NCBI GenBank assembly: GCA_949987705.1
Contig: OX465283.1
Span: forward strand, 156,317,850 to 156,381,849
DNA: 64,000 nt
DNA from: Thereva unica
Taxonomy: Eukaryota > Arthropoda > Insecta > Diptera > Therevidae
Direction of reading: 5' to 3'
The notes beneath the pieces were generated by a model. The model was not told where the DNA came from, did not search any database, and saw nothing but the letters and a program-made list of their open reading frames with translations. The position numbers and the translations under genes were made by a program. This document shows, one piece after another, positions 22,850 through 36,326 of the stretch (its first letter is position 1; each line of letters opens with the position of its first letter).

Positions 22850-24980
22850 GGCAACAACATTTTCCCCCATCCACTCAAACACCAACTCACCTGGCGAAAT
22901 CTATCCGGAAAAGACTTGACAATGTTAGGCTACTTTTTCATCAACGCAAGATTCCGATTGACGCTTAAAGACGTACATGCAATGCCTCGGCCCGATTGCG
23001 GATCGGACCATTGTCTTGTTCGATCTAAATTTCAGATGCGATTACAAAAAGCGAAGAAAACGGCACCACTACTATCCAAGAAGAATTGGGTAGCCATCGA
23101 ACGAGAGTGTCAAATGTCTTTATCCAACAAAATGACGGCGCTCGCCATAACGGACGATATCGATGTAGAAGAAAGGCAGAAAGACAATTGTCAGAGTCTA
23201 TTGTGGGGTGTGCAATGAAGTTGTGTCCACCTATCCATAAACGGACGCAGCCACTTATTTCGGAAAGCTGTCGATCGAATCACGTCGTCTTTCAGCAATA
23301 CCGACTATTGAACAAAGAAGTTCGACAAAAAATAAAATCGGAACGTTAAGCGTACTGGAACTGGTTGCGGCCAATAATGAAGAAGCGATGTCGAGGTACG
23401 AGTGCCGGACGCTGTACTAGACAATCCAGCAGTAAGGCGGCAAAACATCACGAATCGGATGGAACTTTCGTGACTTTTCCTGATGGGCGCCTGCAGCGGT
23501 GGAGAGAATTCTCTCACCAGCTGTACAACCACGATCTGCCACAAGGTCCAGCACCCGAACAGCCGATTATCGAACAGCCGACGAATCAGTTTCTCGATAT
23601 CGAACCGACAATTATCGCGGTACAATAAAATAGCTGAAAAATGAAAAAGCGCAGGGAATAGATCAAGTAACCGCCTAGATGATCAAAGCCGAAGGTGATG
23701 TCTTATCAAAACGATTTCATGTTCTCATAACACACATATGGCATTCGGATCGTCAAATTCGGATTGATCAAATATTCGCACTCCGTCAAGCTAATGGAAG
23801 AAAGAGTTCGTTGCGTCAAACGACTTGTCGTCTTTTTCATCGATTTCAAATCCGCTTTCGATTGAATCGATTGGAACAGCTTGGGGAGAGTCTTGGAAAC
23901 CGAACACGTGCCATTGAAAATCATCCAACTTCTTTAAGTGTCGTACGATGCCTCAACTAACAGCGTTCGTATTCAAAGCGACTAATCTAAGGACTAATCC
24001 GATTCAAACGGGTGTCCGACAGGGAGACGCCGTTTCGTCATTTTTCTTCAACGTTGTGATAGAGGCGAATATGCTTGAAGCATTCGATGGACGACGCAGG
24101 GTTTAATACGACGACAACAACTTCGTAGTCGACTTGTTGCCGATAGCGCCATCTCCGCCGGCTCGTATACCGTAGGAATGGACATCTTATACATCATCTC
24201 CGTCATCGCCAAATCATACGGGTTAAAAGTCAATGCGGAAAATACCATAGCGCTCACAACGGTCAGATCGAGGGCCAGTGTTCACCTCCATGGAACCCAA
24301 ATCGCACAGGTTCCGATGTTAAAATGTGGCAGCCGACATTCACAGCCGCATCGGCCAGGCAACAGCAGTATTCGCCTCGCTCAAGTGGTGCATATGGAAA
24401 CGAACAAATATTGCCATCAAAACGAACGTACGCCTTTATCGAACGCTGATCCTTACGATTCTTCTTTATTTATCTGAAACGTGGACACTGCTCAAACCGG
24501 ATGTCAGCAAGGTCGAGGTCTTCCAAATGCGATGCTTGAGGCAGATCCTCGGTGTCTCACTACGCGATCGCCTTCGAAACGAGACAGTTAGATAATGATG
24601 CGATCAGCAGACACTGATCGAAGAAGAAATACGAAAACGTCGACTACTGTGGTTTGGACTTTTTTGCCGAATGAATGATAGCCGCTTGCCACGTAAACTT
24701 CTACAGCGAGACCATTCCGCAGATTGGAGAATTCAGCGATCTTCACCGAAGAAAACATGGTGGAAGACCGTCGAGGGTGATCTAAAGAATCAATGATTAT
24801 CAGTTTCCGAGGCTCGAGACATCGCCAAAAACCGGCAAGAATGGAAGCGAATCGTTAATAAAGTTCGAGACCCAGCGGTACCGACAGCAGCGACAGTTGC
24901 TGGGACGTCCCGCTCGGACCATCAGCTAACGGATCAAAGAAGAAAAAGGATAGCGCCTGATCGCGTTAGTTTTTGAAGTT
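22850..24980 (+). mobile_element. RTE-like non-LTR retrotransposon relic
   Basis: From 22871: HPLKHQLTWRNLSGK, then INARFRLTLKDVHAMPR and GSDHCLVRSKFQMRL (end of APE endonuclease). A linker includes DGTFVTFPDGRLQRWREFSH at about 23460-23515. RT is shattered; thumb residues SETWTLLKPDVSKVEVFQMR lie near 24470-24530. The C-terminal RRLLWFGLFCRMNDSRLPRK is near 24640-24700, ending about 24980. Many frameshifts and stops. It begins about 350 bp past cecropin gene 1. Confidence 0.7.
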
Positions 24981-26664
24981 CATTCCTGGATTGGACGGAT
25001 TGATAGGTATTCTGAATGATATCAACAATTTTCTTCTTATAAATCCAATCACACAGTCCACGACCTCCCTACACATTAAATAACCTACCACCTCTACCAA
25101 CTACCTTCACCCCTAAACCACACCCCCATAAAGTCAAAGTTTATCGTAAATCCCCGTAACAATCACCAGCTATCGAGTTACTCGTGGTGAAAGTAAATAC
25201 ATATCTAACGAATTCAAACGTACATCATCGAAAAACTGCCGAAAGGATCCTGGGCCCACATCCTGAAATCGATGACCATTAGGATGCGTTTCCCTATTAA
25301 CAATCGTCTGGGGATTGTCCAGATTACACTCGTAATTGAAAAACCATTGTCCACGGTGCACACGTGGATATCCGAAAATCACCATCCACCAAGCCAATGG
25401 GAGTTGGTTTTTTTATCCTATTCTGCACGAGTTCACATTTCAATTTACGGCTATTGTTTAAGCAGCCCTCGAAGATGGAATCTACTACCCCCACGAGAAG
25501 GGATTGGGGACACAAAAATTTGAATTCGCCCGGTTTTGTTTGATTCAATTCCGCTCCTGGGGTCTCTTGTATGAACACACAGTATAAGTACGAGATGAGA
25601 TTTTTTTTTCGTCCTGTTTAAACAATAAATCCTGGATTTTTTTTTTCTCACCACCACAAAAAATAATCGCTTAAACCTGCACTCAAGGACCAAAAATTAA
25701 GTCAAACAATAAAAAGTGTCACAAACACGAATACCTGACCATAAAAGGATATCCTTATATTTTCTGCCCTAGACAATTGGAGAGAAAAATCGCCCACTTT
25801 ATTACATCCCTTCCAAGGAAAAAAAATCATCATTTTCCCTAGAGTCCTTAATCCGGAAACAAGAAAAAAAATTCCTTTCGCCTTTTGTTTTCGTAGTGAA
25901 ACTCTCTAGACTGATGAAGATCTGTTATCTGCGTTCAATTCCCACCTCCATAATCACAGCTAGGGACACGATATACACACACATACTACAGGACAGGAGG
26001 GTGGGTATGATGGTGTTTCTTAAGGATCCTGCGAATCGTTAAGAGGACTTGGCTTCTCCTTCGCCTTGATTAAGACCGAACAAAATCTGGCGACCACTTA
26101 CGTAATGAGTTTCGCACGTAGTTCATTTGTCTGAATTTATTTCCTCGAAGTGTTGTGGGGGTGGGGGCGATGCAGGACTAATTTTTCATCAATGAGAAAA
26201 TGTTCAACAAATAGTGGGGCGTGAAAGGAATTAATGATTGGATTGGATTCAATTTAGAGGAGAAATTTTATGTAGTTGAAGGAAGCTATCGAAAAAAAAA
26301 TTGGCAAGCAAAAGTCTTATGGCTGGCGATTATCCTTGTAGTTGCAGGATCCTTTGAACTATTGTAGTTTAATCTGTTTCCTCTTTTACAAAATCGATAT
26401 CGAGTGCTATTGTAACTAAGAACGGGATCGGCAGAGAGGACTAAGAGAGCAATACGAAGCCATTGTTATGTTAGCTCCAGGTCGACGAGCGAATACAAAC
26501 TGGAATTGGAAAGGTTGTGCCTTTTTCCAGATAGATGGCGTCAATTGCAAATAGGTCACCAAACATTGATCCCGGACGCTCGCTCGATGGTGACAGTTCA
26601 AGTGTTCCTTTGAGTGACATCGAATTACTTGCAGTTTGAACCTCACGAATCACCATTGGAACTA

Positions 26665-26950
26665 CAAGTTCGTCATGTCGTTGGTAACGTCATGAGGCAA
26701 TGTCTAGTAGTAAGCTTAGTTCGAAGGGTAGACGCGAATAGGAAAGGTTAGAGGGGGTCTGGGGGGTGTTGAAGGAAACCAGCTTGTCAAGGCAATCCAA
26801 GGGGGTTTTTGAGGCGCCCGCGTAGATACATGAATTGTGTTCAAGGCGGGGTCGAATGAAGGTTTGGTATCCAGGTCGACTGGCTGGAAGAGGAACTTGC
26901 ATCGGGAGTCTTGTTTGACGTTTTGAATAAGTGATCAATCCTTTGCCCAT
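26665..26950 (-). mobile_element. jockey/CR1-like LINE 3' fragment with internal deletion
   Basis: On the minus strand: LPASRPGYQTFIRPRLEHNS, then LDCLDKLVSFNTPQTPSNLS. The segment IRP.LEHNS.IY.GAS...LDCLDK is the RT C-terminal region of the family at 36.3-38.3 kb, joined directly to the very 3' end by a deletion. The 3' motif GTCATGAGGCAATGTCTAGTAGTAAGCTTAG is shared with the other copies. Confidence 0.65.
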
Positions 26951-27179
26951 CCTTCGTTAGGGGTCCATTAAACGATAGGTTTTGCTGTCAGTTTTGCCGC
27001 AGTAACTGCGATGGCTGACAGAAAACCTACCGACTAAGATGAAGACTGATGTAATTTTTTGAATATTTTAATTTCCAACAATCATGACTGATATAATTGA
27101 TGGACGCTTGCATAAACTAATATAATGGAAGCCTTAAATTTACCCCTAGGATGTTAAGAGTTGAGTCAGTCGTTAAGTC

Positions 27180-27840
27180 GGCTCTAGATTCACGCCATGA
27201 ACAACCGCGAATACCCGTGAACGCGAGTGTGGGTGGTTTGCTCGCCTAGTTCTTGCTCCTTGTTTCCGTTCTTGGTGAATACGACGTAAATTCTCGCCGT
27301 GATTCTAGGCGTGAGTGTGGAGTCGCCTCAACATTTTATTTTTCCACTGAGATAGGAGGTATATCGTAATTAACGGACGACCCCTAAGTATAACATCAAA
27401 TAAACCAAAGCTTTGTTGTTATTCTTCTTCTCTTAAGAGGCAAAACCAAATGCCAAAGCGGCAAAGCGCAAAGCCAAAGCAAAGTAAAGCTGGAAATGGT
27501 CGATGTTGAATATTCCTTTTGCCTAGAAAAGGCCAGATTACGACCACACATTACTCAGTCTGAATGAGGGATGAGGACTGGAGGCATCGGTTTGACAGGC
27601 CATGGCCTGCAGATGATCTTATTAATTTCCTACACACACAGAGGCGAAAACAACAGTTTAGAGTGGCAGGTTGTTAATTAAAATTAAAAAATCTTTTTGG
27701 CCTTAACGAAAACTTCAGACTAAAGAGAAATTCAAATCTCCAGGCCTGGACTGACGATAAATATCTACAGGCATAAAGATTTCTGTCAGTTTTCCTAGAC
27801 TGCAGACGCCATCCAGTTGGTGGCGAGTGAGTGCGTGTTG
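27180..27840. repeat. Dispersed repeat, copy 2 (related to 6030-6460)
   Basis: The CGAACGCGAGTGTGGGTGG block is at about 27220 and the ACTCAGTCTGAATGAGGGATGA block at about 27560. The order is permuted relative to copy 1. The right part ends in GACTGCAGACGCCATCCAGTTGG, like GACTGCAGGCCACATACAGTTGG at 6413-6435. Confidence 0.5.
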
Positions 27841-28019
27841 ATCGTTGACCTCAAGGCGAGAAACCTTCGGGCGACAGCCTGCCGGCGCCTTTTTGTGAAA
27901 AACTGAATGGGGGCCTTTATATCAACGTTCGATTGAACTGTTCGCCGGTAGCTTACGTAGTGTGTACGTCTGTGAATTCTGATACATATATTTGTATCAG
28001 AGTAGCAAGTACGCCTGCT

Positions 28020-28480
28020 TCGATTGCAGTCGATCTTAGAGGCGATTTTCGAGTGCGGCGTGCCATCATGCGCAATGTTGGCGTGCTAATCGAAAAAATG
28101 CAATTGAACTGCCGACAGCATTTCCAGCAGCAAATAGGGGCAACCGTTACTACACCCTCAATCTCATGGAAGAGTAGAACGTTTTAACCGGGTCATTGGC
28201 GACTATCTAAGGGAGATAGTTAACGACCATCGGTATGAGTGGGACAGGTACGAACCGCTTTTCTTGATGGCATTTAGGAAGCTATTCACAGTTCTACTAG
28301 TCAGACGCCTGAAAGGATGAATTTCAGGAAACATATTACGCTGCCAGGGGATTTGTTTGGAAGTTTGGAATTGCGCGAGAAACAAGCCAATCACTCAGCG
28401 AATACTCTCTGTACTAAGAGCGATATTAAAGGAAATCGTTGAAACGAACCGGGAAATCTACAATCGGCCAGCGACATTAT
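28020..28480 (+). mobile_element. Ty3/gypsy retrotransposon relic: integrase core to C-terminal
   Basis: A degraded DRG.DF...IMRNVGVLIEK stretch at 28035-28100 is followed by HPQSHGRVERFNRVIGDYL and EWDRYEPLFLMAFR, the integrase region around the catalytic Glu. After a -1 shift comes AIHSSTSQTPERMNFRKHIT and LPGDLFGSLELREKQANHS. This matches gypsy integrases of the 412/mdg1 type. Frame breaks and stops make it non-functional. Confidence 0.72.
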
Positions 28481-28699
28481 GAAGACCGAACCTACCTGAA
28501 GGCCAACCGAGCTGGATTTAAGGAAGGCGATCGAGTAAGCAATCGGCGTATTCGAGTGTGACTGGCACGGAAATTGAACGAGAGCGAAATTGTAAATACG
28601 GCGATTGCTTTTCCTATAAAAAGATTTGACTTGACCGAGACTGGCATGGGAGGGGATCGGCACGGCACGTTTATACGCGGTCAGATATGGGCTATGCCC

Positions 28700-29860
28700 G
28701 GCCAATATTGCCAGATATAATGTTTTGTCTGCGCGGTTCTTGTCTGTACGTGCCATTGGATGCAGAACGGGCGGTATGAAGAGAGCATGGGAATCGTGCA
28801 GACATTTTTTTCTTTTCAGGTCAGTTAAAATACTCATATGTACTCATTCGCGACTTGTATAGGTCATCAGACGTTCAATAAGTCCTTTGTTGGACTACAT
28901 GGCTAATATTTTCAGGGGTGATTCCTAGATGTATTTGGAGAAAAAAATTGTTCTAGAGAGGGGGCTATTCCTACGGTGCTATAAAACCTCTTGCTCACCC
29001 TCAGCTTAGGAATCGTCTCCATAGGCATTGTGAGCTCCTTGCTTTATTTGTCATGATCCAAAATCTTCATGCGTTCATATTGAATTATCTTTGGATGCTA
29101 TAGAGCAACCGATTTCATCCCTTTAACAGCCCCCTAAATTCAGAGACTGGGATATGGTAAATATATAAGAAATTCTAGACATTTTGAGATGTCCAAATTT
29201 TATAGGTCAACGTCTTGAGTCATATGTAAATAGTGATACCACTTATGAAAAATTCTACTCGACAAGATGTTTGAGTAAAACTATATCAATAATTTCATAA
29301 GCAACAATCTCAAACTCGTTCTAGTTTTAATATATTACAAACAATTCCATATTGTACAATCCAAAACAACAAGTACAATGCCTTAACCACTTACAAAAAT
29401 AAATTATACAAACAACAATTAACTTTATAAAGGCATTGACCTGTCCAATATGCAATTCATCGCAAAACATCAATCAAAAATATCTGGAGATACTCGTACA
29501 CCAAAAATAAAAGCACGAATAATCTTAAAAAACATAAATACCCACCTGAGTCACCTGAGTTAATTTTCAGCAAAAAGGCGGCGGCGTTCTGAGAAACCGG
29601 TTAATCCCGCCATCCAGTGGTGATACTCTATTGCAGAAAGAAATGAACAATTAAAAACCGGGTTCCCCAGATTCTGCACCAGAGCGAAAGTTTTTTTGCT
29701 GCAACAGATTCATATTAAATTTGAATTTGCATCGACGACAGGTGATTAAAGGTGTTTTCTGTTTTGAGATATATTTTATGGTCCTGCCAAAAATTATAAA
29801 GAAGGGAACTGAAGTGTTATTTAAACCTCCACCCCTCTGGTTGCTTAAAAAGACATTTTC

Positions 29861-29893
<33 letters not shown>

Positions 29894-31790
29894 GAATCCC
29901 TTATTATCACAAAAATGCTATAAAGCCGCCGTAAATCATCATTGAAATTTCGAAAATAAATAAAATTATGCTAAACTAAAAGTGTCCTGCCGAAAATGCC
30001 CGACACTCCTCAAAAAGGAGAGCAATTCAAAAAAAAAAACCTGCAATGGGAAGTTTATACCAAGCAGGGGAAAGTGGATCGTCCCTTTTACCATACTACA
30101 TAAAATATATATCCTTCCAAAATCGTCCTTAATTTGATTTATTAGAACAACGTGCATACATTGTTCAAATGATTCACTGCGCGGCGGTTAGTGTCAATGA
30201 TCCTGAGAATCACTGGGACACACGTAGGGATGTCCTGATGCCATTTCTCTCCTGTCGAAGGAGATATCCTTGCAGAATTGAAATTCAAATTGACACACGC
30301 GCGACTTTTCACTTTTTCCTAGTGGTTTTCTGCTTGCAAAAAAATATCCTTGTAATGTTTTTTTTTCTTGCTGCTGGTTAGCTGAGTGATGGGTTCTATC
30401 CTTGAAATGAGTCCTGAGTGAACAGTGAAAAATCGAAGGATTTATTGGGTCATTTAATTTCGGTTACCGTCGGTGATTTTCAGTTAACGATGCAGAAACA
30501 AGACGTGGAATTGTTTTAGTGGATATTGATTATTTTCGTGGTGGTGGTTTTGAGCTGGTGTTTAATATTCTCGATGAGGAGTGGTTAGAGAGTTACTCAG
30601 TTGCGAAATTTGATTTTTATTTAAAAGGTTCAAATATTTGCATTTAATCGGTGTTTCAGAAAAATGAAATCTATTTTGTAGGCTAAAGAATGAAAGATGG
30701 CAGCCAACTATGCCAAAAAAAAGTGCATCACAAACAAGAAGGGGAGAACACTCCTTACTGTGGTTAGCAACAATAAATAGCATTTTATAAAAACTAGATA
30801 GAAGTGGGACTAAGCTAGTAGCAGACACATGCGACCAAGCGATGATTGGCTCTTCTTACAAACAGTTTTTCTTTTCATGAAATTTTTCGTCCTAGTTTCG
30901 CGTAATGGCAGCTGTATTTCGTTAGTTGGAGCTCTAATGATGTGATATGAATGGTTGCAGAAGCAATGGCGCTAGTGATATCCTCAGTTTCTGTAACCAG
31001 AAGCAGTATAAGCTTTAAGAACCGTTTCCGCGATGTTTACACTACCACTATCAATGCGTTTTGCACGAGTGTGTATTGAAGCATATTTGAAATCCTTTCA
31101 GTTTATTTATACTTGTCAAATTTCATCGTAATGATAGTTGCATGTTGACAGTTCGAAAAACTGCGTGATATTTAAAATAACACTTGTTATTGAAACACTC
31201 TTTACTATCAGTGGTTTTATGTAGAATTCGATGTCTATCAGTAAGCTCAAGTGAGGAAGATAGTAGAAAGTCAACAGACAACGGTTTTTCGTCACCAGGC
31301 TTTCGTTTCACATAGAACTAAAGCGAGACAACGCTAACTACGACGATCGACCAAGTGATGGATTTCTCGCTTACTTAAGGGCCATGATTGAAAAGACCAA
31401 TTCCAAAAGACTATGTCGTTGCGGAAATTAGAGCCATGGATCGATGGGAGGATAGTCAGGCGCTGTTACCCGTAGTCTACCGAGTCCGGAAATATAATAT
31501 GATACGATTTCTATATTGTCTCGCCTTTAATGACCACTTTTCGGTTTAAGTCACTTTGATCAGTTAGAACACTTAATCGCTTTTCAACTGACTCTAAATG
31601 TCTCTGCCATTTATGTCATTTATATATCCAAGCTCCTCCATTATCTAAGCTCAAGGTCTTTCCACCACAGTCTGTAAAGATCCCCTTCAATGTTCCAGGT
31701 TTTTCTTTTCGTACTCTCTACAAACTTTAAGAATCTCAATGCCTTCAATTACCTTTCTGACCAATAGATGGCGTGAGTTAACTATTACCC
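28700..31790. other. No gene seen
   Basis: Contains a 30-nt poly(A) tract at 29860-29889 that could be an old retroposon tail, but no coding body precedes it that I can recognise. Confidence 0.4.
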
Positions 31791-31799
31791 CGTTTAAGA

Positions 31800-32020
31800 C
31801 TAGATTCAAAGCAGGGTTAACCCAAGTTCAACCCAGTTAAAAAGGGAGATCGAGTTGAATCTGGGTCCACTCAACTCAACTTAGCTTTCCTACCTGGATC
31901 GAGTTAATATTTCGTCTCATATAGGCAGGTTGAGTTGTAATTGAAGTGACATTGTTTGTTTACGATGCGTGAAGTCTGCCTACGGCGTAGCTTGCACAGG
32001 AATATAAAATTATTTGGTTT
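31800..32020. repeat. AACTCAACCC-rich repeat copy
   Basis: Has AAGTTCAACCCAGTTA, CCACTCAACTCAACTTAGC and ends GTTTACGATGCGTGAAGTCT plus CGGCGTAGCTTGCACAGGAATATAAAAT. This shows the uninterrupted form of the unit split at 15015-16600. A Ty3/gypsy fragment starts at its right edge. Confidence 0.6.
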
Positions 32021-32044
32021 CGATCACAAATAAATCAGGCAAAA

Positions 32045-32967
32045 ATGGGACTTGGAGATTATGTGTCGTTGAGAGACTCGAATTTTGTTTTGTTTTTGCA
32101 TGATGATGTAATAATAGCATCGCGATCAAGGGAGGAACACTGGAAACATGTAAAAGAAGTAACTCAATACTTGAAGAAATATGGATGCACAGTCAAGTTG
32201 AGTAAGTGCCACTGGGGTAAAGGGCGGGTTGAAAACTCTGACCAGTTCACATGTCAACCAATGTGAAAGTAAAAGCAAGTGTTGAAGAGTTGAAGGACTT
32301 AATTCGGAACAAGACATTCAAGCTCAAGCAACGAGACTCTCAGGCTCGGAAACAAAAGTTTATTGCGACGTTTCCTACAAATAAAATAAGGCCGTACATT
32401 CCGAAACAACTGAGGAAAGTAATTTTCGACATGATGCAAAACACCGCAGATGGTAGCGTGAAAGACACGAAGAAGGTTGTCGCGAAGAAATACGTCTGGC
32501 CGATGCTGAACAAGGATTTCAATGATTGAGCACGATCATGACTACCTTGTCAATGGTCAAAACCATACGAAGAAATTGCCGAAACATAACGATTCCACAC
32601 ACACTCACACTATATAGCATCTATCACAGGGATACAGATATTATCTTAAGATGATCGACCGTTTCACGAGGTGGTTCGAAGCTATTCCGATATAGGATAT
32701 AACCGCCACCACGCTGGTCGAAGCATTTTTCGCAACTTGGTTAGCGAGATTTGACACACCAGCCATCATAACATCAGACAGGGAATCGCAATTTGATTTG
32801 GAAATTTTTGAAGATTTTTTCAAGACGATCGGCAGTGATATCAAAAGAACGACAGCTTAACATCTGCTGGTCAATGGACGAACTAATGGAACGTTGGCAG
32901 AGAGAGTTGAAAGTAGCAATAAAATGTCATGAGACCGATGACGGAGTCCAAATTTTACTAGGACTAT
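32045..32967 (+). mobile_element. Ty3/gypsy relic: reverse transcriptase tail and integrase
   Basis: 32045-32230 reads FLHDDVIIASRSREEHWKHV (F.DD catalytic motif) and LKKYGCTVKLSKCHWGKG. Protease/RNase H are deleted. 32380-32520 reads IRPYIPKQLRKVIFDMM and KKVVAKKYVWPMLNKDF, the integrase zinc-binding region. The integrase core follows in pieces: DRFTRWFEAI (first Asp), AFFATWLARFDTPAIITSDR (second Asp). It ends WQRELKVAIKCHETDDGVQI. Stops occur throughout. Confidence 0.78.
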
Positions 32968-33280
32968 CGTGACATTTTCTTTGTTCGGGATCATTTGCAT
33001 GAACGCTGGTTTTATTCTATCTACTGAAATGGTACCATTTACGTCCACCGTATGTGTCGCTATTTCTCTTTATAACGATTGGGCGAGTGGTTTTTTAACT
33101 CCTTCCACCCTTATGAAAACATGCGTATACATTGTAAGGTCCTTGTGTACAAAGATCTTCTTTTCAAACAATTCCTTAGTCCTAGTAAAACTACTGGTGG
33201 AGACTTCCACAGCCACTTTGCAAATAAGCGCCGAACAGATAAATCGCAGTGGCAGAAGTTTCAATCCTTTATTACCATAT
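32968..33280 (-). mobile_element. Ty3/gypsy relic: C-terminal integrase end on the opposite strand
   Basis: On the minus strand: TSSFTRTKELFEKKIFVHKD, then YTHVFIRVEGVKKPLAQS and, after a stop, VNGTISVDRIKPAFMQ. THVF.R.D.VKKPL...Y and V.V.VDRLKPA are the GPY/F-like end of gypsy pol. It meets the plus-strand integrase at about 32.97 kb, head to head. Confidence 0.7.
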
Positions 33281-33659
33281 CACTTCTGTTACGTCCAAGT
33301 TTAGGTACATATTGGTAAACCAGGACACCGAGATTTCGGGGGTGGTAGGCGATCTTATTGACACACCGACTCCAACGACTTATAAGAGGATAGCCAATGG
33401 GAAACGAGAAACCATCGCGGTATTGTCATCGAATAAAGAACCTCGCTGAAACTCCCTTCATCTGTTCGCGCAAACGAACCCGAAGATTTGGACGTACTTG
33501 CGACTCAAGTGAATCGCAGAGCCGAGGTTATACGACCTCAAGTCAACGCCATGACGGAGGCGATTAGGAATGAACGGAGAGCCTCACCGGAAACCCTGAC
33601 AATGAGCCAACACATCGCAAGGAACAGGTGTGGATAGGACTGTAATAAATGAATTACGA

Positions 33660-36320
33660 AAGGCTGACGAGGATTCGACGTGATTTTGGATGTGCTTATT
33701 AGGTAATTTCTGTCATATCAAAAATTGAAATCTTGCTCCATAAAAATTTAAATTACTCATCGGTTTCAAACTAAGATTAAGGCTAAGATAAAAATCTCCC
33801 CGAATTGCCGAATTGCACTTTCACTTTATGACCAGACTTGGATTAAAATTTTCGGTCTTCCCAAAACTCAAGCTGCTCCACTCTAGTCTGCTGCTAGTTA
33901 CTGTTGCACCTGCCTGCAAGAGCCATTAACTCCCAACTTCATAATTCGAAACTTTTACCCCAAAAACTACCAACAACCCCGATAATTAAACTGTCGTTAA
34001 TCACAATCCCGCAATTACGTTATGCAGATTTCTCAAGTTTTTTCGCGTCCATCTCTCAAGGGTGCAGTCACGTCACCGTTTTAACAACCACCAACCAAAA
34101 AAAAAAAAACAAAAAAAGGACCTCCTCGTCAGAAAGCAACACTCCGGTGATGAACGCGTACAGGAGGCAACACGTTTCCAAGATCCGCAATTAAGATAAA
34201 GGGTTGAATTCCACGTGATGGACAGGGGAAGATTTTTTTTGTGTGTGTATGGCTTTCGTCCTTATTTAGACAACAAACAGAAAAAGCAGCGCAGCAACAA
34301 ATTATCCTTGGATTTTGATTGACGTGCTGAGCGCGCCTTGAGGATGGCCCGCCGAATGGTTCCAGGAAGGAAGTTGGGGGTTGGACCATTGTTGATTTTT
34401 AAATTAATTTTGTTCTCCTTCTCTCTATTTTTCGTCCTTATTACTTTTGCACTTTCAGTTTACTCAAGGGGTTCCTTAAAGACTTTACAATTTTTCCCAA
34501 ACAACGAATATCCTTTTCTCCTAATGATTACAACTGTTTTTTCGGGTTGTTGTCAAATTTAATGATGGCAACAAGGAAAATAACGATTTTTATGCAAATT
34601 TACTTTTAACAATGTTTAAAGCATTTTTGTCTAAATTTAATTCATTTTGATTTTCCCACCACCACCCCCTCCTTGTCCTTGTGTACAGGGAAATTTTTCA
34701 CAAATATTTGTTGAATGTTTTCGTCCTTTTGTGTAGGATTTGTGAATCGGTAACGTTTTGTAGTACATTTTTAATATCGTTTACGTTTCGGTTCAATGGA
34801 CTTAGAACCAGTCAAATACATGCGTTTGCTTTTGTGTGTGAAGGACATGATACAAAAGATCAAAGGCAATATGGAAGGATTTTGCTTTGGCGATGACACA
34901 CACACACGATTCCGTTTATTTAGAGTAATCCATGCATATTGACAATCGACGGTAATACAAATGCTATCCGAGAGGACTCACTCACCTTTGGGGCTACTTT
35001 CTTTAGAATTTCGCTGCTTTTTTCGGTGATATTTAAATTCTTTTCAGAGAGTAAAAGGATGAAAGATTTTTTTTTAGGGAAAAAAAGGAGAAGTTCCAAT
35101 TTTAAAATTCGATGAACCGTAACCTGAATCCTTGGAGGGAAAAAGTTAATACCAATTTGATGGGAGATTTGTGTATAGTTGTATTTGTTATTTAAGAATG
35201 AGAAATAATGATATTTTGAAAATCCTTTTTAATATAGCGCCCCGAGGTAGCCTTGTGCTTTTACACAAAAATAATTGTAAAGAATAGAAAAACTCAATTG
35301 AAGGCTTATTCATATATGTATGTATTTTGTGAGACTGCATTTGTGAGGACATAGATTCAATATACAATATACTAAAGCATGTTATTAGCAAGCAAAATTT
35401 ACTACATGGGATTCGAACCTAAGAACAACTCTTTGCAACTTTCAAATAATTTAATTTTGCAACAAGTATCGCTATTGTTGGACACTTGTTGGCTTGGACT
35501 TTGCATTAGAAGTCTCCTCCATTTAGGGATTGGAAGTTAGCATTGACCCCACCTTTTACGATTTGCTTCTTAGAAGATGACCATTAAGTTAAGTTAATTT
35601 GTAGTGGCCTGGTTGGCCACTAGCCAAAAATAGATTATTTTGTATTTACAATATTTACAATTTATTATTTAATATATACAAGGCGAGTTTGAAGTTATAA
35701 CTAAATTTATTATATAAAAAGGTATCTTATATAGGCTGGAAACATTCCATCGCCTACTTAAAATAGCCGATGAAATATCTCCAGCCTACTAAATTTTTAC
35801 TTGCTATGGGAAACCAGGTAGCTGCTACAATAGCCTACTTGGTGCCCATAAATTTTTTGCCAAAGAGAGCAAATAGTGCCATTTTATAGTACACTTTTGT
35901 AGCTCATCCAGCCACGCAGCCGGAGTTTAGGTGTACTAGCCCTTGAGATTAAGATTTTTAGCCCGGGCTACTAGCGAATTTCAAATTCAATTAATAAAGA
36001 AATATGTAGGTCGATGTCCCTTTCAATTGAATTGAACAGTACTGAGCTTCCATGCCGAGTTTACCCTGAGTTTACCCAGTTTAGTGCCCATGGTAGTGAG
36101 AGCGCTGCAGGAGTCCTGTTTTTTAATGCATGAATCAGCGTTTAACGCTTTCGTCGTTCTTTGTGCTTAACCAAGAATGAATCTATTATATTCTTTGGTA
36201 AAAGGGGGTCACCATACGGCAGAACCATAATCCCTGCCGTATGTAACCAGCGCATCATGTGCGGCTTCAAACCCCATCTTTTTTCAAAAGTCTGCTTACA
36301 GGCATAGAAAACTATACTGG
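33660..36320. other. No gene seen
   Basis: AT-rich. A small hairpin TAGTGGCC-TGGTT-GGCCACTA is at 35602-35622. A fragment related to the 59.3 kb MITE is at 36040-36100. No gene supported. Confidence 0.4.
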
Positions 36321-36326
36321 CCTTAC

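Noticed and set aside
28391..28837. 148-codon minus-strand ORF
   Set aside because: It is antisense to the Ty3/gypsy integrase relic on the plus strand, where the recognisable protein lies.
29860..29889. Poly(A) tract as the tail of a retrocopy
   Set aside because: No coding body or target duplication could be found next to it.
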